From positions 17,289,777 to 17,353,776 of the forward strand of contig NC_080053.1 in the NCBI RefSeq assembly GCF_026212465.1: a stretch of DNA of 64,000 bases, given 5' to 3'. Made by a program: the position numbers and the translations under genes. This DNA is from Amaranthus tricolor. Taxonomy: Eukaryota > Streptophyta > Magnoliopsida > Caryophyllales > Amaranthaceae. Positions 1-9,980 of this stretch are shown one piece after another. Within the stretch, counting starts at the first letter, position 1. Every line of letters begins with the position of its first letter. The notes under the pieces were generated by a model that worked only from the letters and a program-made list of their open reading frames with translations, had not been told where the DNA came from and searched no databases.

Positions 1-77
1 CACTAGTGATATTTTTAATATCGTTATCCATATATGATTTTTGTAAATTTTTTAATAAAATTATTCTAACAGAATGT

Positions 78-1287
78 CCTAAATATAGGTTTAATATAAT
101 GCAATAATATTTATATTCAACTATAATTCACGAAATTAATACACAAATATATCTCATATATATTTGTGTACAGAAAAATTTTATTAAACAGTCTATTACA
201 ATAATTTTATTAAAAAATTATTTTATTAAAATAATATGTACAAATTATATCTCATATATATTTATGTACAAAAAAATTCTTTCCTAAACAGCCTGTGTAT
301 TATGTGTGAAAATGATGTCCTTATGTGTATTACGTGCTAAAAAAATGTAATTTAAAATATAGCTAACGCAAGACTTTCCTACTTAAATAAAGGATGCCAA
401 GAGGTGGTGGTAGAGGGTGTATCGTAAGAGGTGAACCTTCGGAGACGAGGGACAATTTTGCTGAAGATACGACGCAAAATACAAGAGTTTAAGCTGTGGA
501 AAATCAGTTAAGAATAATGGAAAGGAATAATAAGAGGTTGTTGAATTTAATGGAGAAGCAGATGAGTCGTTCCCATGAAGATGATGAAGGGAAATTCTAT
601 AAGAGATTGTCTAGTCATCAACCTCCAAAATATGATGGAGAACCTAATCCAGTTCAATTTGAGGATTGGATTGCAGAAATAGAGAAACTATTGGAGGCCA
701 TTAACTGCCCGTCAAATTTTAAAGTGAAATTGACCGCATTTTACTTGACAGGCACTGTAGAACTATCGGGGAGGATTATAAAACAAACTGCCATAGATTC
801 TACTTGGGAACAATTTCTGAAGAAGCTTCGTGATCAATTTTACCCGCCTTCGCTTCAGATAAAGAAAGAGAATGAATTCTTATTTCTGAGCCAGGGAACT
901 ATGTCAGTGATCGAATACGCAATTAAGTTCAGAGAGCTGGCTAGATTCGCTATCGAAGTAGTGAAATTATTAAGGTACAAATTCTTACATATATTAATTT
1001 ACATAAAATTATGCCCGTAAATTTAATATATGTTTATAATATATAAATTAAATTTTCTGTAAATTTTGGTGATTTAATTCATTGTAAATTAATTTATATG
1101 ATTTATTCATTTTAATTTCCTAAAACCGCATAATTTGAAATAATTTTAGTTAAAATAGTAAATAATAATATTTTTAAACGAAAATTTTTCTGTACATAAA
1201 TATATATGAGATATAATTTGTGTATTAGTTTCGTGACTTATAGTTGAGTATAAATATTATTATATTATATTAAGCCTATATTTAGGA
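78..1287. mobile_element. Inverted-repeat-bounded element carrying a gag fragment
   Basis: Two imperfect inverted arms of about 107 bp face each other at 78-184 and 1181-1287. Both begin TCCTAAATATAGG when read inward and share a long AT-rich tract. A third partial copy of the arm lies at about 229-295. Between the arms is a Ty3/gypsy gag fragment. The layout resembles a non-autonomous terminal-inverted-repeat element that picked up retrotransposon sequence. No clean target duplication was found, so an inverted duplication of an old repeat is the alternative. Confidence 0.4.
394..987 (+). pseudogene. Ty3/gypsy gag fragment (retrotransposon gag domain)
   Basis: The reading frame starts at an ATG at 394 with a Gly/Arg-rich opening (MPRGGGRG) typical of chromovirus-type Ty3/gypsy Gag. 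An in-frame TAA interrupts it at 490-492, and it then stays open to about 987. The body contains PPKYDGEPNPVQFEDWI and the spaced WEQFLKKLRDQFYPP block of the retrotransposon Gag domain, which forms the capsid of virus-like particles in intact elements. Coding similarity stops after FRELARF. The zinc knuckle and all of pol are absent. It is therefore a truncated capsid remnant enclosed by inverted repeats rather than LTRs. Confidence 0.75.
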
Positions 1288-1562
1288 AAGAACAGCCTGT
1301 TGTAATTATATATTATAAAAATAGTTGATATTAATCAAGACAAACCAAACTAACTTTCAATTAGAAATTTAAAAATCATAAAGTGTAAATAAAGAATAAA
1401 ATATAAAGTAAGATTAACTGGTGTGAAATTTAAGAAATATAAATAAAGTGTTATTTTTTAGAAAATTCAGAGAAATTTATAGATGAGATAAAAAGTAATT
1501 TAATTTTGTGCATTAGAATTTAGAGTGTGAATAAATGTCAATAATAAAAATAGGGCAAATAT
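1288..1562. other. AT-rich spacer, no gene seen
   Basis: Low-complexity AT-rich DNA between the inverted-repeat element and the next retrotransposon. No reading frame or repeat structure could be supported. Confidence 0.6.
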
Positions 1563-1567
1563 GATAG

Positions 1568-1743
1568 TGATAAAATAAATAATGCGGAAATAAGAGTGTT
1601 TGGCCAGTGAATACTGATTTTGTATTAAGTTATGAAATGAAACAAAGGCACCTACTTATACAAGATTCAGTAGTCTAATCTAGGAAACAAAATAATTACA
1701 CAATAATTAATATTTCCTAAATATGTTGAATATACTTTCCTAC
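1568..1743 (-). repeat. 3' LTR of the decayed copia element
   Basis: About 176 bp, matching 5456-5642 with scattered substitutions and one small indel. It is flanked on the left by the GATAG duplication and on the right by a purine tract on the minus strand (plus strand GCTCCTCCTCAA, 1744-1755). The terminal base of the expected TGTAGG end appears mutated to CGTAGG. Confidence 0.9.
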
Positions 1744-1759
1744 GCTCCTCCTCAAGTTA

Positions 1760-2110
1760 GGTCTTCGGGTCACCAATACCTAACTTGCACAATGTTTGTT
1801 CAAAAGCTTCTGAAGTCACCGCCTTTGTAAGAATAAATGCCAGCTGATCTTTTGATCTTACAAAGCGAATGCTTATGATCTTCTTCTTAAGTTTCTCTAT
1901 AAAATGCCTATTGATCTCAATGCTTGGTGCGATCACGTTGACTGGGTTTTCAGAGATATTGATTGTTGCTTTATTATTACAAAAAAATTTACAAGCCTTC
2001 TTTTGTGGGAAGTGTAGTTCACTTAGGAGCTTCCGTATTCATATGATCTTAGTTATTCCTTTGGCAATACCATGGAATTTTTCCTCTGCACTTAATAAGA
2101 GTGGGAGGAA
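1760..2110 (-). pseudogene. Copia RNase H remnant
   Basis: Minus-strand translation shows the end of copia RNase H: a CNNKATINISENPV block (catalytic DNKAA region), then EINRHFIEKL and SKDQLAFILTKAV, ending at LGIGDPKT just before the polypurine tract. Upstream, at about 2110, the frame passes straight from the integrase C-terminal region into RNase H. The whole reverse transcriptase, normally several hundred codons, was therefore deleted. Catalytic residues are partly substituted and the frame is broken. Confidence 0.75.
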
Positions 2111-2481
2111 GGAATAGAGGAATGAGTTTGGAGAGTATGTATAGGGGTTTGAAAGTTTAGAGTTTTTGTGGGAAGATGGTTGGTTAAGTAAGTGGCGATA
2201 GCTACAGCCTCTGTCCAAAAATGATGTGGACCATGAGATTCAAACAGAAGGGCTCGGGTAATTTCGAGAATGATACGATTTTTTCATTCAGCAACTCCGT
2301 TATGTTGAGGGGTATCGGGACAGGTGGTTTGGTGAATTAAGCCATTATCAAAACTAAATTTTTTCATGTTCAGGTTAACATATTCACCTCCGTTGTCAGA
2401 ACGAAGTACTTGTGGTTAAGTTTGAAACTGAGTGAGAATCATATGATAAAATTTAACAAATACATCAAAGACTTCTGACTT
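2111..2481 (-). pseudogene. Copia integrase core, C-terminal part
   Basis: Minus-strand translation gives QVLRSDNGGEYVN, then CPDTPQHNGVAE with a stop, then KNRIILEITRALL and FWTEAVAIATYL. These are the second Asp and the Glu regions of the copia integrase catalytic core and the following helix. The frame is interrupted by a stop after VAE. Its upstream half continues at 3450 on the far side of the RTE LINE, whose target duplication repeats the codons for KSEVFD on both sides. Confidence 0.75.
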
Positions 2482-3449
2482 TAGTCGTACGAAGACCAAG
2501 TATTTGCACTGTGACTTTAGTGGGACATCACCGGTAGGTGAACCATAGGTGTCCATTGATAAAACAGTTGTTAAAAGTACAACCAAGTACAAGTATTTGG
2601 GATCGATCATTCAAAAAGATGGGGAGATTGACGGAGATGTAAATCATCGTATACATCCGGGTTAGCTCGAGTGGCGAGCAGCCACCGTATTTCTATGTGA
2701 TAGGAAATTCCAGACCAAGCTAAAAGGAAAATTCTATCGGGCGGCAATCAGACCTGCTTTGCCATATGGGACCGGATGTTAGCATGCCAAGAAGTTTTTT
2801 GAACATAGATGAAAGTTATAGAAATACGTATACTGAGGTGGATGTATGGGCACACATTGATGGATCGAATTTGGAAACAAGACTTTAGGGACAAACTAGA
2901 GGTAGCCCCTATTTCTGAAAAAATGTACAAAAATAGATTAAGGTAATTTGGACATGTGAAGAGAAAGACTTTCGATGTCCTTTTGAGGAGGGTAGAAAGC
3001 ATTATAGTAGAGGGTAAGAGGAGTCGAGGAAGACCTAGGAGAACTTGAGATGAGCAAATAAAAGTTGACTTGTATGAGTTAAACTTCTCTGCGGACCTGA
3101 CTAGGGATAGGGGTAATTGGAGGCGCCATATCCATGTTTTAGATTACTTATGTCCTCTTAGATTACCTTTTAGTGTTCTTGCCCTCTTGCTTTTCTCGTT
3201 TCCTTTGTATTAGTTTTTCTGTTTTCTATATATTGTAGTTGGCTCTACTTATTTATTTTATTTTATTTATCGGCATTTAAGTTATCTTTCCCGTGTAGTT
3301 ACGTCTCTTTATCTTCCTTGAGCCAGGGGACTCCTTTGACTGCGCTCTCCTTTATGAGTATGAGTTGCCGCCGTCCTTCACTCCCTAGACCCTGTTCTTA
3401 GTTTTTTTATGAGCGGGATACACTAGGTAGGATGATGATGATGATAATG
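2482..3449 (+). mobile_element. 5'-truncated RTE-type LINE with 18-bp target duplication
   Basis: Plus-strand translation gives the C-terminal end of an RTE-clade ORF2: KYKYLGSIIQKDGEIDGD, then AATVFLCDRKFQTKLKGKFY, RAAIRPALPYGT, a GHVKRKTFDVLLRRVES block and RSRGRPRRT, followed by a 3'UTR. It ends in a short (ATG)n-like tail at about 3430-3449, as RTE elements do instead of poly(A). The 18-bp sequence ATCAAAGACTTCTGACTT is present before (2464-2481) and after (3450-3467) the insert. It is 5'-truncated, has several stops and lies inside the copia integrase. Confidence 0.88.
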
Positions 3450-4230
3450 ATCAAAGACTTCTGACTTGTGTTTCAAAAAATAAACTCAACTCATTCGAGT
3501 ACAATCATCCACAAACAAGAAATAATATGAAAAATCATGTGTATCACATTTGGGAGCAGGATTCCCAAACATCAGAGTGTATTAAAACAAAAGGTTTAAT
3601 ACTATGAGTAAAGCTAGGGGCATATGAGTGTTTATGGCTTTTGGCTAAGACACAAGATTCACAGTGCAAGGATGTATTGCAATTAGAAAGAGGGGAAAAA
3701 GACGTTTTAAGTACCCTAAGGAAGGATGGCCTAGATGTTGGTGCCACATCCACAATCGATGATCAGGAGACCCATGATCAAACGACGTGTGACCTTTTTT
3801 AACCGCCTTGTCCACATAGTATAAGCTTCCTTTCTCAATACCACGCCCAATAATCGTCCTGATCTGAGCATCCTGCACAATACAACCAGTAGAAGTCATA
3901 ACAAACGCACAATTAAGCTCTTTAGTCAATTGACTAATAGATAAAGTTTATGAGTTAAGCTGGGAATTAAAAGACAATTTCGAAGATTAATGGAGGGAGA
4001 AATTTCAACAGTCCCAGTCTTAGTAACAGCAACACAATCTCCATTGGCTGTTTGAATTTGAGTATAGATGGTTGGTGTAGTATTTAGAAGATCTGAAGGG
4101 TCAAAGGTCATTGTGTCGGTTGCCCCAAAATCGAAAATCCAAGGGGATTGGGTTCGATTACACATAAGGCCCATTTTTTTTATGAAATTATGGGAAATAA
4201 GAGTTGAACTGGGCTGGGTTGTCACGAAAA
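3450..4230 (-). pseudogene. Copia protease and GAG-pre-integrase remnant
   Basis: From 4225 downward the minus strand encodes a copia aspartic protease. The catalytic region reads WIFDFGATDTMT, where the usual DSGAT is altered at Ser. After a short frame slip at about 3928 comes the GAG-pre-integrase domain (LWMWHQHLGHPSLGYLKRLF), with its zinc-binding HxxH. A second slip at about 3650 leads into CESCVLAKSHKHSY and HSDVWESC, the zinc-binding cysteines and the start of the integrase core. All parts are non-functional because of frameshifts and stops. Confidence 0.8.
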
Positions 4231-4353
4231 ATCTGGGCTGAGTGGGACTTATGCTCGCGGATCATAAGTTGATCCAGATAATAAGTTGTGGTTTCAAGGT
4301 TTTTGTGGGTTACTAGGTTTGATTGAACTCTGAAACTACCCCTTACTGCCTCC

Positions 4354-4978
4354 TAGGGATGGCATTGGGTCGGACTCGGCTCGGATTATACATACTTCGA
4401 CTTTGCTTCGGATTTTAGTCGAACTTTTTTTTTTTCAGTCCACCTCCTCTCGGAGTCGGATTAAGCATACTCCAAGTTTGCCCCGACTCGGACTCTCGGA
4501 CCTCCAACGGAGTCGGATTATTATTAAACTTTATCGTTGTGATGTTGTACTAATGATTTAAAGCATACGAAGTTAACAAAATATATTTTTCAAATACAAT
4601 TTAACAAAAAAATATGTGCTTTGAATTCAAGTTTAACATGAGATATATTCCTAATACTACAATTTAACAAAATTTTGTCGCATTTTGATTTGGCGTATTT
4701 TATTTCTCTTGATTTGATTTGTCGTATTTTGATTGATTGATCTAAATAAAAATACCAAGTAGTTTTTCAAAATCGAAAATTACAATTAGTATGAGAGATA
4801 GTTTGAATTAGTCACGTCTAGAGTTTTAAAGGAAACAAAATGTTGGGTTAAAAGTCAAATTCAAAGTCGGATTTCCTTCAGGGTCGGAGTCGGGTCGGAG
4901 TGTCGGATTTTTAATAAGGTCCAACTCCGGTCCGTCTCTAACTCGGATTCGGATCGTGAAGTCGGAGTTGCATTCTTC
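4354..4978. mobile_element. hAT-like non-autonomous element with CGGACTCGG-rich ends
   Basis: The left edge begins TAGGGATGGCATTGGGTCGG and is followed by repeated TCGGACTCGG motifs. The right part is rich in the complementary words (TCCGACCCGACTCC on the minus strand) and ends near TTGCATTCTTC, an imperfect complement of the left terminus. The centre is AT-rich. TAGGGATGGCA-type ends with GGGTCGG subterminal repeats are known from plant hAT-like MITEs. An 8-bp target duplication was not recognised, so the right edge is approximate. It occupies the place of most of the copia gag. Confidence 0.45.
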
Positions 4979-5377
4979 TTCGGACCAGCCATGGTGACTG
5001 TTTTCTCGTTTCTTTTCCCTTGTCCATTCGAAGCAAGGTGCCCTTTTTCCTAGTGGTAGTAACGTAGCGGCAAGAGATGCTTGGCCGCCGCTTTGGTTCA
5101 CCGGATCCATGGTGGTAGTAGCGTGCCTTTGTAACATACTCCACCAAACTCGTCGGAGTAAGGATTTTTTCGACCGGTGGTAAGGAAACACATTAAGCCA
5201 CGTTTTTCGTGTTGAGATCCGTTTGAGGGTTCGGTGGTTCTTGGGTTGTTGTTTAAGTTTTGGTACCGGAAACATTTATCCATCATATAATTGGAGACAG
5301 TTGTTGGTGTCGAACCTTTGTGGTTGCAACAATGTTTTTGGTTTGATTTTTACCGGAGAACTCTCGATCTTCTCCAT
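4979..5377 (-). pseudogene. Copia gag N-terminal remnant
   Basis: The minus strand starts at an ATG at 5375-5377, about 70 bp downstream of the primer-binding site, and reads MEKIESSPVKIKPK with a stop after 33 codons. Further downstream, 5275-4979 stays open in another frame but shows no recognisable capsid motif. Position is the main argument for calling it gag. The rest of Gag, including the zinc knuckle, is missing or replaced by the adjacent GC-rich insertion. Confidence 0.45.
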
Positions 5378-5443
5378 TGTAGGTAAGTTAACTTGGTAAA
5401 TGATGACCGGGATGGTTATCGGATCCCAGATCTTAACCTTACG

Positions 5444-5455
5444 GCTCTAATTCCA
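5444..5455 (-). other. Primer-binding site, initiator tRNA-Met type
   Basis: The minus strand reads TGGAATTAGAGC directly after the 5' LTR. It matches the canonical TGGTATCAGAGC with two substitutions. Confidence 0.8.
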
Positions 5456-5642
5456 TGATAAAATAAATAATGCGGAAATAAGAGTATTTGACCAGCGAAT
5501 ACTGATTTTGTATTAACTTATGAAATGAAACAAATGCACCTACTTATACAAGATTGAGTAGTCTAATCTAGGAAATAAAATAATTATAGAATAATTACAC
5601 AAAAATAGTATTTCCTAAATATGTTGAATATACTTTCCTACA
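5456..5642 (-). repeat. 5' LTR of the decayed copia element
   Basis: 187 bp, beginning TGTAGG and ending TATCA on the minus strand. It pairs with 1568-1743 and is followed on the plus strand by the GATAG target duplication (5643-5647). Confidence 0.9.
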
Positions 5643-5686
5643 GATAGAACCAACTAAAAAATTGAGGAAATTTCATAAGACATTTA

Positions 5687-5930
5687 CTCCCTCTATTCTC
5701 TTTACTTGTCTCGTTTGGTTTTGACACATTTATCAATGCACGTTTTCGATCTTAAATATCTCTAATTGTGCTTACATAAAAATTATAAAAAGTTGATATT
5801 AATAAAATTTAGAACGAATTAAACAAGATTCCATTTGATTATATTATAACTTATAGATTAAGAACAAATCACATCATAAAAATGATTAATTAATAATGTT
5901 GAAAAATCAAGTAAAGCAAATTGGAGAAAA
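5687..5930. mobile_element. Stowaway-like MITE candidate
   Basis: The left edge TA|CTCCCTCTATTCTCTTTAC has the typical Stowaway terminus and TA target site. At about 5909-5932 the opposite strand word CAAGTAAAGCAAATTGGAG gives a partial inverted match. The interior is AT-rich and similar to other MITE-like stretches at about 6250-6480 and 9460-9640. The right end is degenerate, so the limits are approximate. Confidence 0.4.
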
Positions 5931-5970
5931 TATTATTTAGAAACAATTCCAATTTGTTGAGCAAACTCCA

Positions 5971-6062
5971 AGAGGTTTTATTTGCCTATTGGTGAAGTCC
6001 AGCATCAACTGTTGTAAGAGGTTTTATTTCCCAATTGGTGAAGTCTAGCATCAACTTTTGTT
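5971..6062. repeat. 46-bp tandem duplication
   Basis: Two copies with period 46, each starting AGAGGTTTTATTT and containing TTGGTGAAGTC and AGCATCAACT. They differ at a few positions. Confidence 0.8.
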
Positions 6063-7146
6063 CACAGTAAATAGTTTATTGGCATATGATTGTTGGATAG
6101 AAGGAATTAAAATGGGACCCAATAAATTACCAATGGAAGTAAGAAAGAAGAAGACGGTCTTGGGCGTGGCGGAGGGCCCTATAAAAAGCAAGGCTTCAAA
6201 GTTATTTTTTCAGTTTCATATTAGTTGCAATATTAGTTAAAATGACATTATTTATTGATTATTTTTAATTTATAATTAATTTTTAATCTACAAATTAAAA
6301 TATAATTAAGTGAAATCTTATTTGATTCGTCTTATTGTAAAGACTATTAATATTAAATTTTTATAATTTTTTTGTTATATATAATTAAAAAAATTAAAAA
6401 TTAAATTAATGCATTGAATTAACGGAAAAAATTAAACCTTGCAAATAAAGTGAAAAGTATTAAAACTTTTTTAGTAAAATAACTGTAACTCAGAATCACT
6501 AGAAGAACCACTGGAAAAGGACAAACCCATTTGCATCTTATGACCCACCTGTTTCCCATTTTTCATCCTTCTTCACTTCTTTGCATTATCGCCTTCGGAC
6601 AAACCTCATGCTCACGTCTCAACCTTAGATCAACAAATTTTTCTAAATAATTTTTCACATTCAAAATTACTTCTTTTATATTAATATTTTCTTTTCAAAG
6701 TTTTAATGTATATAATTCTTTTGGCTTTCAATCAATAAACCTTTAATGAAATATATAATGTTTGAATACTAATATAATGTGGAAAAAGGAAGAAAAAGAT
6801 GGGATGCTTTTTGTAGAGTTTACTATTAATCAAATTATAAATTAATAGTCTAATGATTAATCTCAATGATATCGTCAAATAATGGCAATTTAAAATTAAA
6901 TCTTTCAATCTAAGAATGGAACAAAATAAAATAAAAAAAAAAAAAAGAAATTCAAAAATTTCCACTAAACAAAATAATAATAACTTAGCAATAACATTAC
7001 GCCCTTAACTACACTCAGAAGTTAGAACTACAAAAAATTCAATAATGGTGCAATCATACAAAAACAACTTGGTTAATTTTACTTCTGAAAAAGACCTTAA
7101 ATTAAGAGAAAATCTAATTTAAGTAGTAAACTTTAAAAGGGAGAGA

Positions 7147-7177
7147 ACGAGTACGAGTACGAGTACGAGTACGAGTA
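7147..7177. repeat. (ACGAGT)n microsatellite
   Basis: About five copies of the hexamer ACGAGT in perfect tandem. Confidence 0.9.
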
Positions 7178-7832
7178 TATTGTTTATAGCTTTGGGGTAT
7201 TTAGAACTTTTTCCAAACAAGAATGATAAACTAATCTATTTTAGGACCAAAAAAAAACCAATAACATGGTTGGAAGAAACACTCCAATTAATCATTTATG
7301 CCCCTAAATAAAGGGTATCCAACCGCCTTCCAGCACCTTATTACAAAGATCCATTATTTGTTGCCATGTTCATGCCATTTAATGACTTCTTTTTCAAACT
7401 ATTCAAATTAATTTTTTTTGAACTTCTATCCAATGAATCAAAATTATAATCATAATACTACTATGATATAAAGGTAGTATACTACATATTCCTTTATCTA
7501 AATTTTCTACCAATAATAATAATATTTCCATTAAATAAAATAATTATCAATAACAAACTCACAAAAATTGTAAGAATAATTTTTAAAAATATTTTCTATT
7601 TTTTAAATAGAAGTATTAGGGACAAAAAAACTAGCCGACCATTAGTGATGAAATTTGACATGGGATGAGCTATAAAAAGTAAAAGAAAAAAAAAACTACT
7701 AATTCCAAAATAAAAAATGAAAAAGCCAGTTGTATACATAAAATACATTCAATTAAATATCCAAAAATAAAAAGAAAAAAATAAAGGCAAAAATTTAAAA
7801 TAATAAAAAAAGTTGCTAAGCCATGATTCGAG

Positions 7833-8483
7833 TCACCTACTAGATGAATCAATTGAACCGGAACTCGAACCGGAAGCTGAACCGCTAAGAAGTTCCTCAA
7901 GAGCTGCCATGGTTCTAACTTGCATTTGAAGAGCAGCAATATAATCAGTAGCTTCTTCCAGAAGATTCGGGAATGGCAATTTCCGGCAACCGGGAACTAA
8001 CCGGGCAAGAACCTTTACACGTTTATCAAGAGCCGGTAATTTCTGCGGTTTAATATTTTCACCAATTATCCGGCTACTCCCGGTACTGGATGTTGATAGC
8101 AGTAGCCTTGGACGAACTTTAGCTTTTTTATGGTTTGCAAGCCGACGTTTAAGCCGATTAGCTAAAATTGCTCGGCTCCATCGGGTACGACCTTTAGCAG
8201 CAATAGCTAAAGCTTTATCGGCGGCCTCACGAACTGTTCGGCTTCCAGAAACCGGTGCTGAAGTAGGATTACGACGGCAAACTTGTCGGAGAGCTTCTAG
8301 AAGCTTTGATGAATAGGTTTGTTGTTCTGCTTGTGATCTCCATCTAATTTGATTTCGATTGTTGTCTGATTGATTTTGATTGACGGTTGTGTCTATTCTT
8401 CGTCGCTTTCTCCTCTTTGATGACTCTCTTGATGCATCTTCTTCTGTTTGTTCTACGTAATTCGAGATTAGCGAATTCATCAT
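7833..8483 (-). CDS. Atypical bHLH transcription factor (bHLH147/148/AIF-like)
   Basis: A 216-residue protein matching the plant bHLH147/bHLH148/AIF group. Residues 20-30 form a basic cluster (KRRKRRRID), a likely nuclear signal. Next come WRSQAEQQTYSSKLLEALRQV (about 48-68) and a conserved RTVREAADKALAIAAKGRTR stretch with WSRAIL. The HLH lies near the C-terminus (DKRVKVLARLVPGCRKLPFP, then NLLEEATDYIAALQMQV), followed by a Ser/Gly tail. The group lacks the usual basic E-box residues and acts in the nucleus by dimerising with other HLH proteins, for example in brassinosteroid and cell-elongation control. The coding region is one uninterrupted exon. The start chosen is the first in-frame ATG, and the 5'UTR upstream contains an intron. 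It is the only clear host gene in the window. Confidence 0.92.
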   Translation of the reverse strand: MMNSLISNYVEQTEEDASRESSKRRKRRRIDTTVNQNQSDNNRNQIRWRSQAEQQTYSSKLLEALRQVCRRNPTSAPVSGSRTVREAADKALAIAAKGRTRWSRAILANRLKRRLANHKKAKVRPRLLLSTSSTGSSRIIGENIKPQKLPALDKRVKVLARLVPGCRKLPFPNLLEEATDYIAALQMQVRTMAALEELLSGSASGSSSGSIDSSSR

Positions 8484-8584
8484 TAACTCCTCTTATTACT
8501 CGTGATTTCTTCAAATTAATAATCTTGAGAAATTCGGAGGAAAAAATCGAAGAAAATCCTGCACAATTGTAAGAAGATGAGATT

Positions 8585-8666
8585 GATAATAACAGATTCA
8601 ACAATGAAAAATCTTTTTAAATGACATTAATAACAGATTCAACAATTAAAAATCTTACAAAAAATT
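8585..8666. repeat. 41-bp tandem duplication in the bHLH 5'UTR
   Basis: The word TAATAACAGATTCAACAA occurs at 8587 and again at 8628, with similar sequence on either side, giving two copies with period 41 just upstream of the start codon. Confidence 0.75.
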
Positions 8667-8785
8667 TCTTTTCGTAAGAACAACTACCTGATTAAGTCAT
8701 TAGAATGTTGTATGAATTATGAAAAATGAAAATCAGAAAATCTGATCAGCAATAGTCACAGAAAAGAGATTTGAGGTTGAAATTC

Positions 8786-8885
8786 CTGTAAACAAAAAAG
8801 AAAATTCAGGTTACAAACAATTCAAGAATTCAATAAAACAAGAAAAAAAAAACAATCAGAAACGGAAAAAATGATGATAACTTAC
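8786..8885 (-). other. 5'UTR intron of the bHLH gene
   Basis: On the minus strand a donor CCT|GTAAGTTA at 8885 and an acceptor TTTGTTTACAG|G ending at 8786 bound a 100-bp AT-rich intron. It lies about 300 bp upstream of the start codon. Only sequence signals support it. Confidence 0.6.
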
Positions 8886-9018
8886 AGGATTTATTGATCT
8901 TCGTGGAATTTGTGAGATTTCAAAAAGGTTTATCAGGAACAGTGGAGAAGGGTGAGTGGGAGGAGGTGGGAGAAGGAGGAATGAAAATGAAGGTGAAAAA
9001 AAGAAAGGAGAAGAGTTT

Positions 9019-9026
9019 TTTAAATA
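9019..9026 (-). promoter_or_regulatory. TATA box of the bHLH gene
   Basis: The minus strand reads TATTTAAA in a GC-richer setting. It is followed by a long CT-rich tract (about 8930-9015) typical of a plant core promoter, then by the predicted 5'UTR with its intron. Confidence 0.55.
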
Positions 9027-9108
9027 CCCCTTTGACAGATAGAGAGAGAAGAAAGGAAGGAGAAAAAGAGAGAAACACCCACGCAACGTTCCTTAATTCA
9101 CATTTTTA

Positions 9109-9369
9109 CTACCTCCTCCCATTCATTTGACTTCTCCTATTTAGTTTTGTTAGACACTATTCATTAATTACTTTTAATTTGTATTTTATTTTTAATTTAA
9201 ACGTTAAAATATAGTTATATGGGATCTTATTTGATTCATGTCAATGTAAATTTTATCAATATCTAATTTTTATAATTTTTAATAATATATAATTAAAGAT
9301 ATTTAAAATTAAATTAGTAAATTAAATAGTGTGTCAAAACTAAATAAAACAATTCAAATGAATTGCAGC
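9109..9369. mobile_element. Stowaway-like MITE in the bHLH promoter
   Basis: Flanked by TA on both sides (9107-9108 and 9370-9371). The left end CTACCTCCTCCCATTC continues into CATTTGACTTCTCCTATTTAG. The right end carries the inverse, AACTAAATAAAACAATTCAAATG. It lies less than 100 bp upstream of the TATA box of the bHLH gene. The outermost bases are diverged. Confidence 0.5.
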
Positions 9370-9371
9370 TA

Positions 9372-9975
9372 AGTATTTCTTTTGTTTTGTTTTCCCCTTT
9401 TTGTGCGCTCGGTGTTTTTTGGAAAATTTTGGAGTTTGGTCACTTAAATTATATACTTCCTCTCTATTATACTTTTACGTTTCAATTTTTTCACATTAAT
9501 TAGTTTGATTATTAATATATTAAATAATATATATTTAAATTTTTAAAAAATTAATTTTACAAAGCCTATAATTAAAAAAAATTCCATTTAATTATAGTTT
9601 TTCTTACAAAGCAAGTATTTTAGAATGAAAAAAATATTGAAAAATAAATTTCACATGGGTGGTCTAAGCTTTAGCTTAATTTCAACAAGGTGAGCTATTT
9701 TTTTTAAAAAAAATTGAACCTAATAGTTTATTAATAAAAATATCATACAACATCTAAAACAATGTAACAATCAATCAAATCCATAACATTTATAATCAAA
9801 CAAAATTTATGTAATAAAAGTCGATCATTATAAAAAAATCTAACACTGAAGTCTTTCCTTTACTATTTAATAAAACTTTCTCCAAGGGGTTGTTTAGATA
9901 TGACGTGGCTCTGAAATAGAGATAAATTTAATAGAACTGATTGTATTAGCAAAACTGACAACTTGATGACATTAT
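9372..9975. other. AT-rich intergenic sequence
   Basis: No gene. A further MITE-like stretch begins TACTTCCTCTCTATTATAC at about 9459 and has no clear matching right end. Confidence 0.55.
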
Positions 9976-9980
9976 GTACC

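Larger units (their letters stand above)
1568..5642 (-). mobile_element. Decayed Ty1/copia LTR retrotransposon with GATAG target duplication
   Basis: Near-identical LTRs lie at 1568-1743 and 5456-5642. The same 5-bp sequence GATAG sits immediately outside both ends (1563-1567 and 5643-5647), which is a target-site duplication. On the minus strand a primer-binding site complementary to initiator tRNA-Met follows the 5' LTR, and a purine tract precedes the 3' LTR. Gene order is gag start, protease, integrase, RNase H, so it is copia. The reverse transcriptase is missing and many stops and frameshifts are present. It hosts an RTE LINE (2482-3449) and a GC-rich hAT-like insertion (about 4354-4978). 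Confidence 0.9.
5648..7832. other. AT-rich intergenic region
   Basis: No supported gene. It holds a Stowaway-like MITE candidate (5687-5930), a 46-bp tandem duplication (5971-6062) and an ACGAGT hexanucleotide microsatellite (7147-7177). The part next to 7832 is presumably the 3'UTR and terminator of the bHLH gene. The short open frame at 6058-6240 has no recognisable features. Confidence 0.6.

Noticed and set aside
6058..6240. 60-codon frame preceded by repeats and followed by AT-rich DNA
   Set aside because: No recognisable domain, and length is within chance expectation.
8344..8604. Overlapping frame upstream of the bHLH start
   Set aside because: It overlaps the bHLH N-terminus in another frame and lacks homology; the leader explains it.
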